From assembly GCA_023957775.1 (NCBI GenBank), contig JAMLGR010000015.1, forward strand, positions 54,310-118,309: a DNA stretch of 64,000 nucleotides. The letters run 5' to 3'. The notes below the pieces were generated by a model that worked only from the letters and a program-made list of their open reading frames with translations, ran no database searches and was not told the origin of the DNA. The stretch comes from Fimbriimonadaceae bacterium. GTDB lineage: Bacteria > Armatimonadota > Fimbriimonadia > Fimbriimonadales > Fimbriimonadaceae. The translations under genes were made by a program, and so were the position numbers. This document shows, piece by piece, positions 42,934 to 50,086 of this stretch. Position 1 is the first letter of the stretch. Each line of letters begins with the position of its first letter.

Positions 42934-43440
42934 CTACTTCTCGAACTTCAGCGAGTTGAAGAACTTCGCCGTCGTGGTGGAGGAGAGACCCGCCTTGGTC
43001 CCGATGTACATCTGGAACACGATGCGGTCGCCGTTGACCACCGCGATCACGCGCCAGAACTCCTCCTCGCCGCGCTGAAGCACGAGAATCCGGCCCATGC
43101 GGCCCTGGACCTCGACTTCGCGGGTGCCGACGACCTGGAGCTTCGCGCTCGAGAGCATCCCCTGCTCGAACTCCTTGAGCGTCTTTTGCGCGCCTCCCTT
43201 GTCGGTTTGGAAGGGCATGGCCTCCGAGAATCCCGCCATCAGCACTCCGTCGGCTGTTCGGAGGGCGAACGCGTTGATCGGCCGCTCCTTGGTCTTCTCG
43301 ATCGGCTTGGGTTGCGCGGGCATGTCGAAGGTCGCGCCCGCCTCCTTGATTCGATACGTCTGCCATTGCGTGTCCGGAGACGCCTGCACCAGACATGCCC
43401 CCAGCGCGCTCACGGCCACCAGCATGGTTCCCACTCGCAT
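42934..43440 (-). CDS. Small secreted protein of unknown function
   Basis: 168 aa with an N-terminal signal peptide (GTMLVAVSALGACLVQAS); the Cys in LGACL could be a weak lipobox. The mature part (GATFDMPAQPKPIEKTKE, RTADGVLMAGFSEAMP, FWRVIAVVNGDRIVFQMYIG) has a beta-rich layout seen in many exported proteins of unknown function. ATG 43440 is supported by GGAGG 6 nt upstream; a longer frame overlaps the FMN reductase gene. Convergent with proS, 9 bp apart. Confidence 0.85.
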   Translation of the reverse strand: MRVGTMLVAVSALGACLVQASPDTQWQTYRIKEAGATFDMPAQPKPIEKTKERPINAFALRTADGVLMAGFSEAMPFQTDKGGAQKTLKEFEQGMLSSAKLQVVGTREVEVQGRMGRILVLQRGEEEFWRVIAVVNGDRIVFQMYIGTKAGLSSTTTAKFFNSLKFEK

Positions 43441-43523
43441 CGCACACCTCCAGGGCTCGAGGCCCAAGGAGGCATTCCACAATCCAGACCTCCTCCCCCT
43501 GCAGGAGCGTACGGGGTTTCCCG

Positions 43524-44087
43524 TCAGGGCCGAAGTCGCCTCGCCCAAGCCGCCAGCGCGGCCACATGCTTGCCGACATGCGCGCGCGTGGGCTCGTCGA
43601 CGAGGCGTCCGGATTCGTCGAACTTCTCCTGGGCGCGCGCGACGAACACTTCGGGCCCGATCAGGACGTGCGACTGAAGAAAGAGCAACGTCTGGCGCAG
43701 ATGGTATTGCGCCCGGGCCGTCCCGAGCATGCCGGTGGACGCTCCCATGATCGACACGGGCTTCTCCTTCATGGGAGCTTCGGGGACTCTGGAGATCCAG
43801 TCGATCGCATTCTTCAGGACACCGGACACCGAGTAGTTGTACTCCGGCGTCACGAGCAAGACGGCATCGGCCCGTGCGAGTTGGGCGGCCACCCTCTGCA
43901 CCGGTTGCGGAAAGCCCTCTGCCTGAACATCGGCGTTGTAGAGCGGGAAATCGCCAATCTCCGCGATTTCGATCTCAACCGCCTCCGGTGCAAGTTCCCT
44001 GGCGGCCCTGAGGAGGGCGCGGTTGTAGGAGCCTTCGCGAAGGCTGCCGGCGATGCCAACGATCTTCAACTTTTCAGAGACGGACAT
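43524..44087 (-). CDS. NADPH-dependent FMN reductase family protein
   Basis: 187-aa flavodoxin-fold reductase. The phosphate-binding loop of FMN is GIAGSLREGSYNRALL, and VLLVTPEYNYSVSGVLKNAIDWIS carries the conserved TPEYN motif. Relatives reduce quinones, chromate or azo compounds with NAD(P)H and may protect against electrophiles; the physiological substrate is unknown. Separated from the downstream secreted protein by 83 bp and divergent from nhaD. Confidence 0.93.
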   Translation of the reverse strand: MSVSEKLKIVGIAGSLREGSYNRALLRAARELAPEAVEIEIAEIGDFPLYNADVQAEGFPQPVQRVAAQLARADAVLLVTPEYNYSVSGVLKNAIDWISRVPEAPMKEKPVSIMGASTGMLGTARAQYHLRQTLLFLQSHVLIGPEVFVARAQEKFDESGRLVDEPTRAHVGKHVAALAAWARRLRP

Positions 44088-44171
44088 AGTCGGTCCTACG
44101 ACCAGAGCCGGACGGGCATTCGCCTAGCCCCCGGGTAGTCTCCTCTGTGGCCCTTCGGGGCCTCGCTGCCG

Positions 44172-45545
44172 ATGCCGATTCTCCCTGCTGCAGTTTCCAT
44201 CGCTTCGATGGTCCATTCTCCGGTGGCCATGGCGTGTGTTGCGATCTTCGTGATCGCCTACCTCTTCGTCATGTTCGAGGAGCGCTTGAACCTGCGCAAA
44301 TCGATTCCCGTGATCCTGGCGGCCGGCGCGATCTGGGTTCTCGTGATCGTGGTGGCGTCGGGAATCTCCCCGGAGGCCTCGCAAGGAGCGGTCGAAGCGT
44401 TACGCCACAACATCTTGGAGTTCGCAGAGCTCTTCCTGTTCCTCGTGCCGGCCATCACGTACGTCAACACGATGGAGGAGCGCCAGGTCTTCGATTCGCT
44501 GCGGTTCTGGCTGGTCGAGCGGGGGTTCAGCCTGAGGGCCCTGTTCTGGATCACCGGCGGACTCGCTTTTCTCATCTCACCCGTCGCCGACAACCTCACG
44601 ACCACGCTGGTCATGGGCGCGGTCGCGATCTCGGTGGGAGGCAACAACCCACGGTTCGTGGCGGCCGCCTGCGTGAACATCGTCGTCGCCGCGAACGCCG
44701 GTGGGGCGTTCAGCCCGTTCGGCGACATCACGACGCTCATGGTCTGGCAGAAGGGGATCATCCAGTTTTGGGAGTTCTTCGCCCTCGCCCTGCCCTCGCT
44801 CGTCACGTGGTTGGTACCCGCCACGATCATGAGCTTCTTCATCGCGTCGCGCCGACCGCGCACGGGACCCACGACGGTCGCCCTGCGCCCGGGCGCGCGC
44901 ACGGTGATCGCGCTCTTCCTCTGCACCATCGCCGGCACGGTGCTGCTCCACACGCAGTTCGATCTGCCGCCGGCGCTGGGCATGATGACCGGGCTGGGAG
45001 TCCTCAACCTCTACGCGCACGTGATCAGCCGAGCGGTCCAACGCAACCAGAACGACGACGTTTCAGGCGGAGTCCTGGCCGGTTTCGCGTACCGGTACGA
45101 GCCCAACGACACGTTCGACGTCTTCAAGCAGCTCATGCGGTTCGAGTGGGACACCCTCATGTTTTTCTACGGGGTGATCCTCTGCGTGGGTGGATTGGGC
45201 GCCCTGGGGTTCCTCGAGCTGCTTTCCAACTCGTTCTATCGGGACCTCGGGCCGATGTGGGCGAACATCTTCGTGGGAGGGCTGTCCGCCATCGTCGATA
45301 ACATCCCCATCATGTTCGCCGTGCTTCAGATGCGTCCCGACATGAGCCACGAACAGTGGCTCTTGGTCACGCTCACCACGGGCGTGGGCGGCTCCTTGCT
45401 CTCGATCGGGAGCGCCGCCGGGGTGGCGCTGATGGGCCAGGCCAAGGGGATCTACACCTTCGGCACGCACCTGAAGTGGACGTGGGCGGTCGCGCTCGGA
45501 TATGCGGCGGGCATTCTCACGCACCTGGCGTTGAACGGGCGGTGA
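44172..45545 (+). CDS. nhaD: NhaD-type Na+/H+ antiporter
   Basis: Polytopic membrane protein of the ion transporter (IT) superfamily, 457 aa with about 12 helices. Key segments: SPVADNLTTTLVMGAV and AANAGGAFSPFGDITTLMVW, the conserved polar half-helices of NhaD/arsenite-permease proteins, and a mirrored second copy GGLSAIVDNIPIMFAVL with GSLLSIGSAAGVALMG. Most likely it expels Na+ (or Li+) in exchange for H+ for salt or pH tolerance. An anion-permease role cannot be excluded. ATG 44172 is used; the hydrophobic region starts near residue 18. Confidence 0.85.
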   Translation: MPILPAAVSIASMVHSPVAMACVAIFVIAYLFVMFEERLNLRKSIPVILAAGAIWVLVIVVASGISPEASQGAVEALRHNILEFAELFLFLVPAITYVNTMEERQVFDSLRFWLVERGFSLRALFWITGGLAFLISPVADNLTTTLVMGAVAISVGGNNPRFVAAACVNIVVAANAGGAFSPFGDITTLMVWQKGIIQFWEFFALALPSLVTWLVPATIMSFFIASRRPRTGPTTVALRPGARTVIALFLCTIAGTVLLHTQFDLPPALGMMTGLGVLNLYAHVISRAVQRNQNDDVSGGVLAGFAYRYEPNDTFDVFKQLMRFEWDTLMFFYGVILCVGGLGALGFLELLSNSFYRDLGPMWANIFVGGLSAIVDNIPIMFAVLQMRPDMSHEQWLLVTLTTGVGGSLLSIGSAAGVALMGQAKGIYTFGTHLKWTWAVALGYAAGILTHLALNGR

Positions 45546-45548
45546 CGC

Positions 45549-47063
45549 TCACTCGGCCTCGTCGGAAGCGTGGACCGCCTCCCGCTCGGGAAGCGTCTCG
45601 ATCCGAAGGCGCCGGATCCGACGGCCGTCGGTCTCTTCGATCGTGATGCGGTACCCGTCGGCCTCGATCTCCTCGCCATCCCGCGGTTGGCGCCCGAACA
45701 AGCCGAACACGTAGCCACCGAACGTGTCGAAGACGTCGCTTTCGAACTCGGAGCCCAGGGCGTCGTTCACGTCGTCGATCGGGGCTTTGCCGTGCACGAG
45801 GAAGCCGTTGGGGAGTTCGACGATCTCCTCCTCCTCCACGTCGTACTCGTCCACGATGTCGCCCACCAGCTCTTCGACGATGTCCTCGATCGTGACGATG
45901 CCCGCGGTGCCGCCAAACTCGTCTTGGACGATCGCCATCTGGCTTCGGCTCGCCCGCATCTCGGCGAGCAGCTCGTGGAGGTTCTTGTTCTCCGGCACGA
46001 ACAAGGCGGGGCGCATCAAGGTGCGCAGGTCGGGGTTCTTCGACTGCTCGCGCGCCATCAGGAGGTCTTTGGCGTGCACGATGCCGAGGATCTGGTCGTC
46101 GGTGTCCTCGTAGATCGGGATGCGCGAGTGGCCGGACTCGCGAATGACGCGCACGACCTCGTCGGGTTCGCTCTGGATCGACACGGCATCGAGGTCCACG
46201 CGGGGGGTCATGACCTCTCGCGCGACCGTGTCCGTGAACTCGAACACGGAGTGGAGCATCTCTTTCTCGTCCACCTGGATCGCCCCGCTCTCCTGCGCGG
46301 ACTCCACCAGGGTCTTGATCTCCTCCTCGGCCTGGTTGGCGATCGCGAAGCTCGCCTGGGCGCCGAACCGGTTTGTCACGAGGTTGGCGACCATCGTGAC
46401 CAGCGCCGCGGGCAGCGCGAAGACCACGGCGGCCCCGCGCATGAACCGCCGGAGCGCCAGCGCGATGCGGTGCGGGTGCACGAGCGCGAACGAGCGCGGC
46501 ACCAGTTCGCCGAGGATGAGGTTGAAGAGCCCGATCGGGACCAGGAGAACGAGCGTCGCGCCGATCAGCGCCAGATACGCGCTCCCGGCTTCCGGGCCGC
46601 TGCCCGACAAGTTCCACCCGAACCGGGCCGCGAGCCCCGGTGAGAGCACGAACGCGATCATCACCAGGCCCACGCGGCACAGGTGGCTGCCGATGTTCGT
46701 GGCGGCCACAAACTTGCGGCGCTCCTCCATCAGCTCCTGGAGGTGCTCGGCGCGCGAGGGGCTCTGCTCCTTGACGTGCTTGAGGTGGACCGGCCGCAGA
46801 ACCTCCAGCGCCGTCTCAGAAAGGATGAACATGGCGTTGAGCGCCGTGAAGGCCACCACGGACGTGAGCGCCAGATACGCGGTGGCGGCGGGAAGCGGCC
46901 CAAAGCTCGCCATGGCGTTCTCGAGGCCGTTGCCGCTCTCGTGCACCAGCGCCGCCAGCACCGCGATCGTCAGCACGACGATTCCGATGTCGGACGGTGG
47001 CCCGCCTCGCCGGGGCGTCTCGTCGATCCTAGATGAAGGTCGCGTTCGGTCACCCATGGTCAT
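45549..47063 (-). CDS. CNNM/CorC-like transporter-associated protein with CBS pair
   Basis: 504 aa. The N-terminal DUF21/CNNM membrane domain (TALNAMFILSETALEVLR; FNLILGELVPRSFAL with the family's GELVPK-like motif) is followed by two CBS domains (AREVMTPRVDLDAVS and DLRTLMRPALFVPENKNLHE) and a CorC/HlyC C-terminal domain (GGTAGIVTIEDIVEELVGDI). Probable role: Mg2+ or Co2+ efflux/homeostasis. ATG 47063 overlaps the stop of the DgkA-PAP2 gene (ATGA). Last gene of a ybeY operon whose order (ybeY, dgkA, corC-like) is common in bacteria. Confidence 0.93.
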   Translation of the reverse strand: MTMGDRTRPSSRIDETPRRGGPPSDIGIVVLTIAVLAALVHESGNGLENAMASFGPLPAATAYLALTSVVAFTALNAMFILSETALEVLRPVHLKHVKEQSPSRAEHLQELMEERRKFVAATNIGSHLCRVGLVMIAFVLSPGLAARFGWNLSGSGPEAGSAYLALIGATLVLLVPIGLFNLILGELVPRSFALVHPHRIALALRRFMRGAAVVFALPAALVTMVANLVTNRFGAQASFAIANQAEEEIKTLVESAQESGAIQVDEKEMLHSVFEFTDTVAREVMTPRVDLDAVSIQSEPDEVVRVIRESGHSRIPIYEDTDDQILGIVHAKDLLMAREQSKNPDLRTLMRPALFVPENKNLHELLAEMRASRSQMAIVQDEFGGTAGIVTIEDIVEELVGDIVDEYDVEEEEIVELPNGFLVHGKAPIDDVNDALGSEFESDVFDTFGGYVFGLFGRQPRDGEEIEADGYRITIEETDGRRIRRLRIETLPEREAVHASDEAE

Positions 47064-47779
47064 TTCGGCAGCAGCCCGAACAGGAGCATCGAGACGAGCA
47101 CCCCGGCCGCGGCTCCCAGGGACAGCTCGAACACCGTGTGGATCTTCGCCTCCCAGCGGCTTTGGGCGATGATGGCGGCAAGGAGCAGCGCCAGCCCCGA
47201 GACCACCGGGTTGTCGGTGAGGAACACGATGGCCCCGGCGAAGAAGAACCCGTAGGCGGCGTGCCCGCTGACGAGCCCGCCTTTGAACACCTGGCCCTGC
47301 TTGCCCAAACCCTTGCCCACCACCACGACGATGAACAGGACGAACGCGCCGAGCACCATGCGCGGAACGACGCCCACGCCGAGCGATTCGGAAGTGAGGT
47401 TGACCTTGATCTGCTCCCAACGGTTTTCGCCGAGGATCATCAGCGAACCCACCACGACGGCGATGATCGTCGTGATGAGCACGGCGCCCGCCGCAATGTC
47501 CTTGGCGAACTTGGCAAGCGGATGGTAGTTCGGCTGCACGAGGTCCACGGTCGCCTCGATCGCGCTGTTGAACATCTCGGCGACGAGCACGAGGCTGATC
47601 GTGAACAGGAGCACGAGCATCTCGCGAAGGCCGAGGTTGAAGAACACCCCGAGCAGCATCACGATCAGCACGACGTAGAGGTGGAAGCGCATGTGGCGCT
47701 GCGTCTTGAACGTGTAGACCAGGCCGCTCGTCGCCACGCGCACCGGCGCCCAGAAATCGGTCTTGCGGCTGACGCTCAT
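47060..47779 (-). CDS. DgkA-PAP2 fusion (undecaprenol kinase with PAP2 phosphatase domain)
   Basis: 239-aa membrane protein. The N-terminal 120 residues are a DgkA/undecaprenol kinase domain with the signature VAEMFNSAIEATVDLV, including catalytic Glu and Asn. The C-terminal half is a short PAP2-like region with SGHAAYGFFFAGAI (PSGH-like, Pro missing: VSGH) and KIHTVFELSLGAAAG (third PAP2 motif). The two activities would phosphorylate and dephosphorylate lipid alcohol carriers. The kinase role is well supported; the phosphatase half lacks a clear first KxxxxxxRP motif, so it may be inactive. Start ATG 47779 overlaps the ybeY stop (ATGA). Confidence 0.88.
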   Translation of the reverse strand: MSVSRKTDFWAPVRVATSGLVYTFKTQRHMRFHLYVVLIVMLLGVFFNLGLREMLVLLFTISLVLVAEMFNSAIEATVDLVQPNYHPLAKFAKDIAAGAVLITTIIAVVVGSLMILGENRWEQIKVNLTSESLGVGVVPRMVLGAFVLFIVVVVGKGLGKQGQVFKGGLVSGHAAYGFFFAGAIVFLTDNPVVSGLALLLAAIIAQSRWEAKIHTVFELSLGAAAGVLVSMLLFGLLPK

Positions 47780-48255
47780 GCCGCACCCCCGTGAAGCAGC
47801 GATCCCCATTCGGGGTCTTCGGGCAATCCGGCGAGGCGGGCGATCCGATTCATCTCGGACAGCATCTCGGCGCGCTCGGTCTCCCGCTCGTCGTCGAAGC
47901 CCAGCAAGTGCAGCGCCCCATGCATCGCAAGATACGCGATCTCGAGATCGAGTGCAACTCCCCGCGCTTCGGCTTGGCGCCGGGCGAACGGGACGGCGAT
48001 CGCCACATCGCCGAGAGGCGAGCCTTCGCCCCCCGCGGAAGCGAAGGTGAGAACGTCGGTCGGTTCGTCCAGCCCGCGGTAGCGGCGGTTGAGCGCTTGG
48101 ATTTCCGAGTCGCCGCACAAGCGGACGGCGACTTCGCCCTCGGTCCGGCCGTGGGCGTCGAGGGCAGACGTCACCGCGTGGACGAGTTTGGCCGTCGAAA
48201 CGCGCCATGCACGAGAGGCAGATACGCTGACGCGCGAACTAGGGTCGGGGTCCAT
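47776..48255 (-). CDS. ybeY: Endoribonuclease YbeY (rRNA maturation)
   Basis: Single-strand RNase for 16S rRNA 3' processing and ribosome quality control. The 159-aa protein has the family blocks GDSEIQALNRRYRGLDEPTD (read as two parts) and DVLTFASAGGEGSPLGDVAI. The zinc motif HxxxHxxxxxH reads HGALHLLGFDD: His112 and His116 are present, but the third ligand is Asp122 instead of His. Asp can bind zinc, so activity may remain. The start at ATG 48255 has no clear Shine-Dalgarno. It heads the three-gene operon. Confidence 0.93.
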   Translation of the reverse strand: MDPDPSSRVSVSASRAWRVSTAKLVHAVTSALDAHGRTEGEVAVRLCGDSEIQALNRRYRGLDEPTDVLTFASAGGEGSPLGDVAIAVPFARRQAEARGVALDLEIAYLAMHGALHLLGFDDERETERAEMLSEMNRIARLAGLPEDPEWGSLLHGGAA

Positions 48256-48343
48256 AAGATGGGGGTCGCCGCCAAGCGGGGGCTTGGGGCGCGACCGGAA
48301 TTGGATCTACGGAAGCAACGGCTCTTGAGGCGGGGTCCATATG

Positions 48344-48366
48344 GAAAAGGGGGCTCGCGAGAGCCC
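48344..48366 (-). terminator. Rho-independent terminator after rpsU
   Basis: On the minus strand a GGGCTC-TCGC-GAGCCC hairpin (48351-48366) is followed by CCTTTTCC, 14 nt downstream of the rpsU stop codon. Stem and T-run are those of an intrinsic terminator. Confidence 0.7.
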
Positions 48367-48380
48367 GTTCCCAGAACGCG

Positions 48381-48551
48381 TTACTGGCGGGACGCGCGAC
48401 GGCGCTTGAGCCGGCGACGCTTCTCGCTCGGCTTCTCGTAGTGCGAGTGCTCCTTCAACTCCCGCAACACTCCACTTTGCTGAAGCTTCATGTTGAACCG
48501 CTTGAGGGCGGAATCGATGGACTCGTTGGACTGCACGTGAACGTAGATCAA
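48381..48551 (-). CDS. rpsU: Ribosomal protein bS21
   Basis: 56-residue small-subunit protein. The translation reads IYVHVQSNESIDSALKRFN then MKLQQSGVLRELKEHSHYEKPSEKRRRLKRRRASRQ (in parts), matching bS21: ESID-ALKRF, GVL-E, YEKPS-KR and a basic tail. It starts with TTG at 48551, with GGAGGA 11 nt upstream; no ATG precedes the conserved region. TTG initiation may limit its expression. Located 24 bp downstream of the ChaN-like gene in the same direction and followed by a terminator. It is easily missed because of its size and start codon. Confidence 0.93.
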   Translation of the reverse strand: MIYVHVQSNESIDSALKRFNMKLQQSGVLRELKEHSHYEKPSEKRRRLKRRRASRQ

Positions 48552-48575
48552 ACTTGGTTATTCCTCCGCAACTCT

Positions 48576-49481
48576 TTATTTTGGCATTTTCGCGGCGTTC
48601 TTGACAACCGAACCGTTGTAGACGAAGTCCCCGAGGCCTCTGGAGACCGTTTCCGGGGCCTCGGAGGCGACCATCACGACGGTCACCCCGTGCTCGCCCG
48701 TCCGTCGTGCGACCCGGCCGTTGATGCCCAATCCGTACATCACGTGCCCCGAGCCGGCGAGGACGACCATCACCCGGTTGCGGTTGGGCGGCATCGCGTC
48801 GAGGTACTTCAGCGCGGAGTCGGCCATGCCGGTGTCCCAAAGGACCATGGCGGCGTACATGTTCTCGCCCTGGGTCCCCGAGACGGGGTGGCCGCCCATC
48901 ATCGCCTCGAACACCGAGCGGTGAGTTTTGTCGGTGGTATCGATGGCGGGCACTTGGCGCTGCTGGTCCGCGGTCAGCCCCGCGGGCCCTTCCTTGCCGA
49001 CGGCGCGCACCCAGTCGCGCGGCACGTTGAGGGCGACCATGGGCAGCCGGTTCTTCTTGATGGACTCGAAGATGGGGCGGTAGAGGGCGAAGTCGAAGCC
49101 CCACTGGTTCTTCCAGTCGGATCGCTGGACGAACTCCTCTTCGGACCACCAGCCGAGGGTCCACGGATTCAGCTCGTCCTGGACGGGGCGGGTGAACATC
49201 TCGAACCCGACGACGACGTCCCGTCCCCGGCGGACGAGCGCGTCGATGATGGCGGCCTGCATGCGGTGGTGGCTGGGATTGTCGTGGTTCTCCCCGACGT
49301 AGACGAACCGCTGTCCGTCGGCCGCAGCCGCGATGGCGTCCACATCGACTTCGGCGCCGGTCCGCGTGTTGACGATCTTCTCGGGCGCGACGTCGACGGA
49401 GCCTTTCGGTCCGATCGGCAGCAGGTTGGGCGAGGGCGCTTGCATCACGAACGCGAGGGCGAGACCGAGGGGCAACATCAT
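48576..49481 (-). CDS. ChaN-like (DUF399) heme/iron-associated protein
   Basis: 301-aa exported protein. After a signal peptide (LPLGLALAFVMQAPS) the ChaN/DUF399 core is visible: FVYVGENHDNPSHHRMQ (GExHDNxxHH motif), VVVGFEMFTRPVQ, LPMVALNVPRDWVRAVG, GENMYAAMVLWD and RVMVVLAGSGHVMYGLGI. Campylobacter ChaN binds heme pairs and the wider family includes TIKI/erythromycin-esterase-like folds, so iron or heme handling is a guess. No lipobox Cys. CACAAT lies 6 nt before ATG 49481. Probably co-transcribed with rpsU. Confidence 0.87.
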   Translation of the reverse strand: MMLPLGLALAFVMQAPSPNLLPIGPKGSVDVAPEKIVNTRTGAEVDVDAIAAAADGQRFVYVGENHDNPSHHRMQAAIIDALVRRGRDVVVGFEMFTRPVQDELNPWTLGWWSEEEFVQRSDWKNQWGFDFALYRPIFESIKKNRLPMVALNVPRDWVRAVGKEGPAGLTADQQRQVPAIDTTDKTHRSVFEAMMGGHPVSGTQGENMYAAMVLWDTGMADSALKYLDAMPPNRNRVMVVLAGSGHVMYGLGINGRVARRTGEHGVTVVMVASEAPETVSRGLGDFVYNGSVVKNAAKMPK

Positions 49482-49487
49482 GGCCTC

Positions 49488-49493
49488 ATTGTG
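49488..49493 (-). promoter_or_regulatory. -10-like box before the ChaN-like gene
   Basis: CACAAT on the minus strand, 6 nt (GAGGCC) before ATG 49481. GAGG in the spacer could also act as a weak Shine-Dalgarno. Confidence 0.3.
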
Positions 49494-49532
49494 GCGCAAT
49501 CCAGCGGGTGGCAACGGGTACCCTGCGGTTCG

Positions 49533-50081
49533 ATGCGGACGTTCGGGTGGCCCCTTGCGATGCTGGCGCTTGTCGCCGGATGTGCTTCTTCCGCAAAGCC
49601 GCCGCCCGCCGCGCCCACGGCCCAGAACCCCACCGAGGCCGCTCACGAGCAGTACCGCGCGGGGGTGTACAGCCTGTCCGTGGCGCAGGAGTCCCTGGCC
49701 ACCGCGTTGGACGCGGTGAGCACGCTTCGGGACCAGATGCCCGCCGGCACGGAGGCGCGCGAGAGTCTGTCGGGCGTGGCGGACAGCGTGGACGGCGCGG
49801 GCGCCAACATCGCCAACGTCAGCACCGAGGCGCCTTCGCTGGAGGCGTTCGAGAGCCGCTTCGCGGAGTACGACGACCGGCGGCTGGCCGCGATCACGGC
49901 GATCAACGACGCCCTGCACGAGCTGCGCGATGCGCAGGGAGCGCTCGCCGACCTCGCCCAGTCGGCCAAGGGCATGGCCGCCGAGCTCGACCGCCTCTCC
50001 CAGCGCCTCGACGGCGCGGAGTCCGACCTGCTGAGCGCATTGGAAGCGTTCGGAGGCAAGGACGAGGGTGCGGGGGACTAG
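49533..50081 (+). CDS. Predicted lipoprotein with coiled-coil region
   Basis: 182-aa lipoprotein with lipobox LALVAGCASS, a Pro/Ala linker, then about 140 residues of Ala/Leu/Glu-rich heptads (EQYRAGVYSLSVAQESLATA; ALHELRDAQGALADLAQSA) predicted to be helical coiled coil. No family recognised. TACCCT stands 8 nt before ATG 49533. It ends 5 bp before the next gene, likely an operon. Confidence 0.82.
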   Translation: MRTFGWPLAMLALVAGCASSAKPPPAAPTAQNPTEAAHEQYRAGVYSLSVAQESLATALDAVSTLRDQMPAGTEARESLSGVADSVDGAGANIANVSTEAPSLEAFESRFAEYDDRRLAAITAINDALHELRDAQGALADLAQSAKGMAAELDRLSQRLDGAESDLLSALEAFGGKDEGAGD

Positions 50082-50086
50082 GTGCC

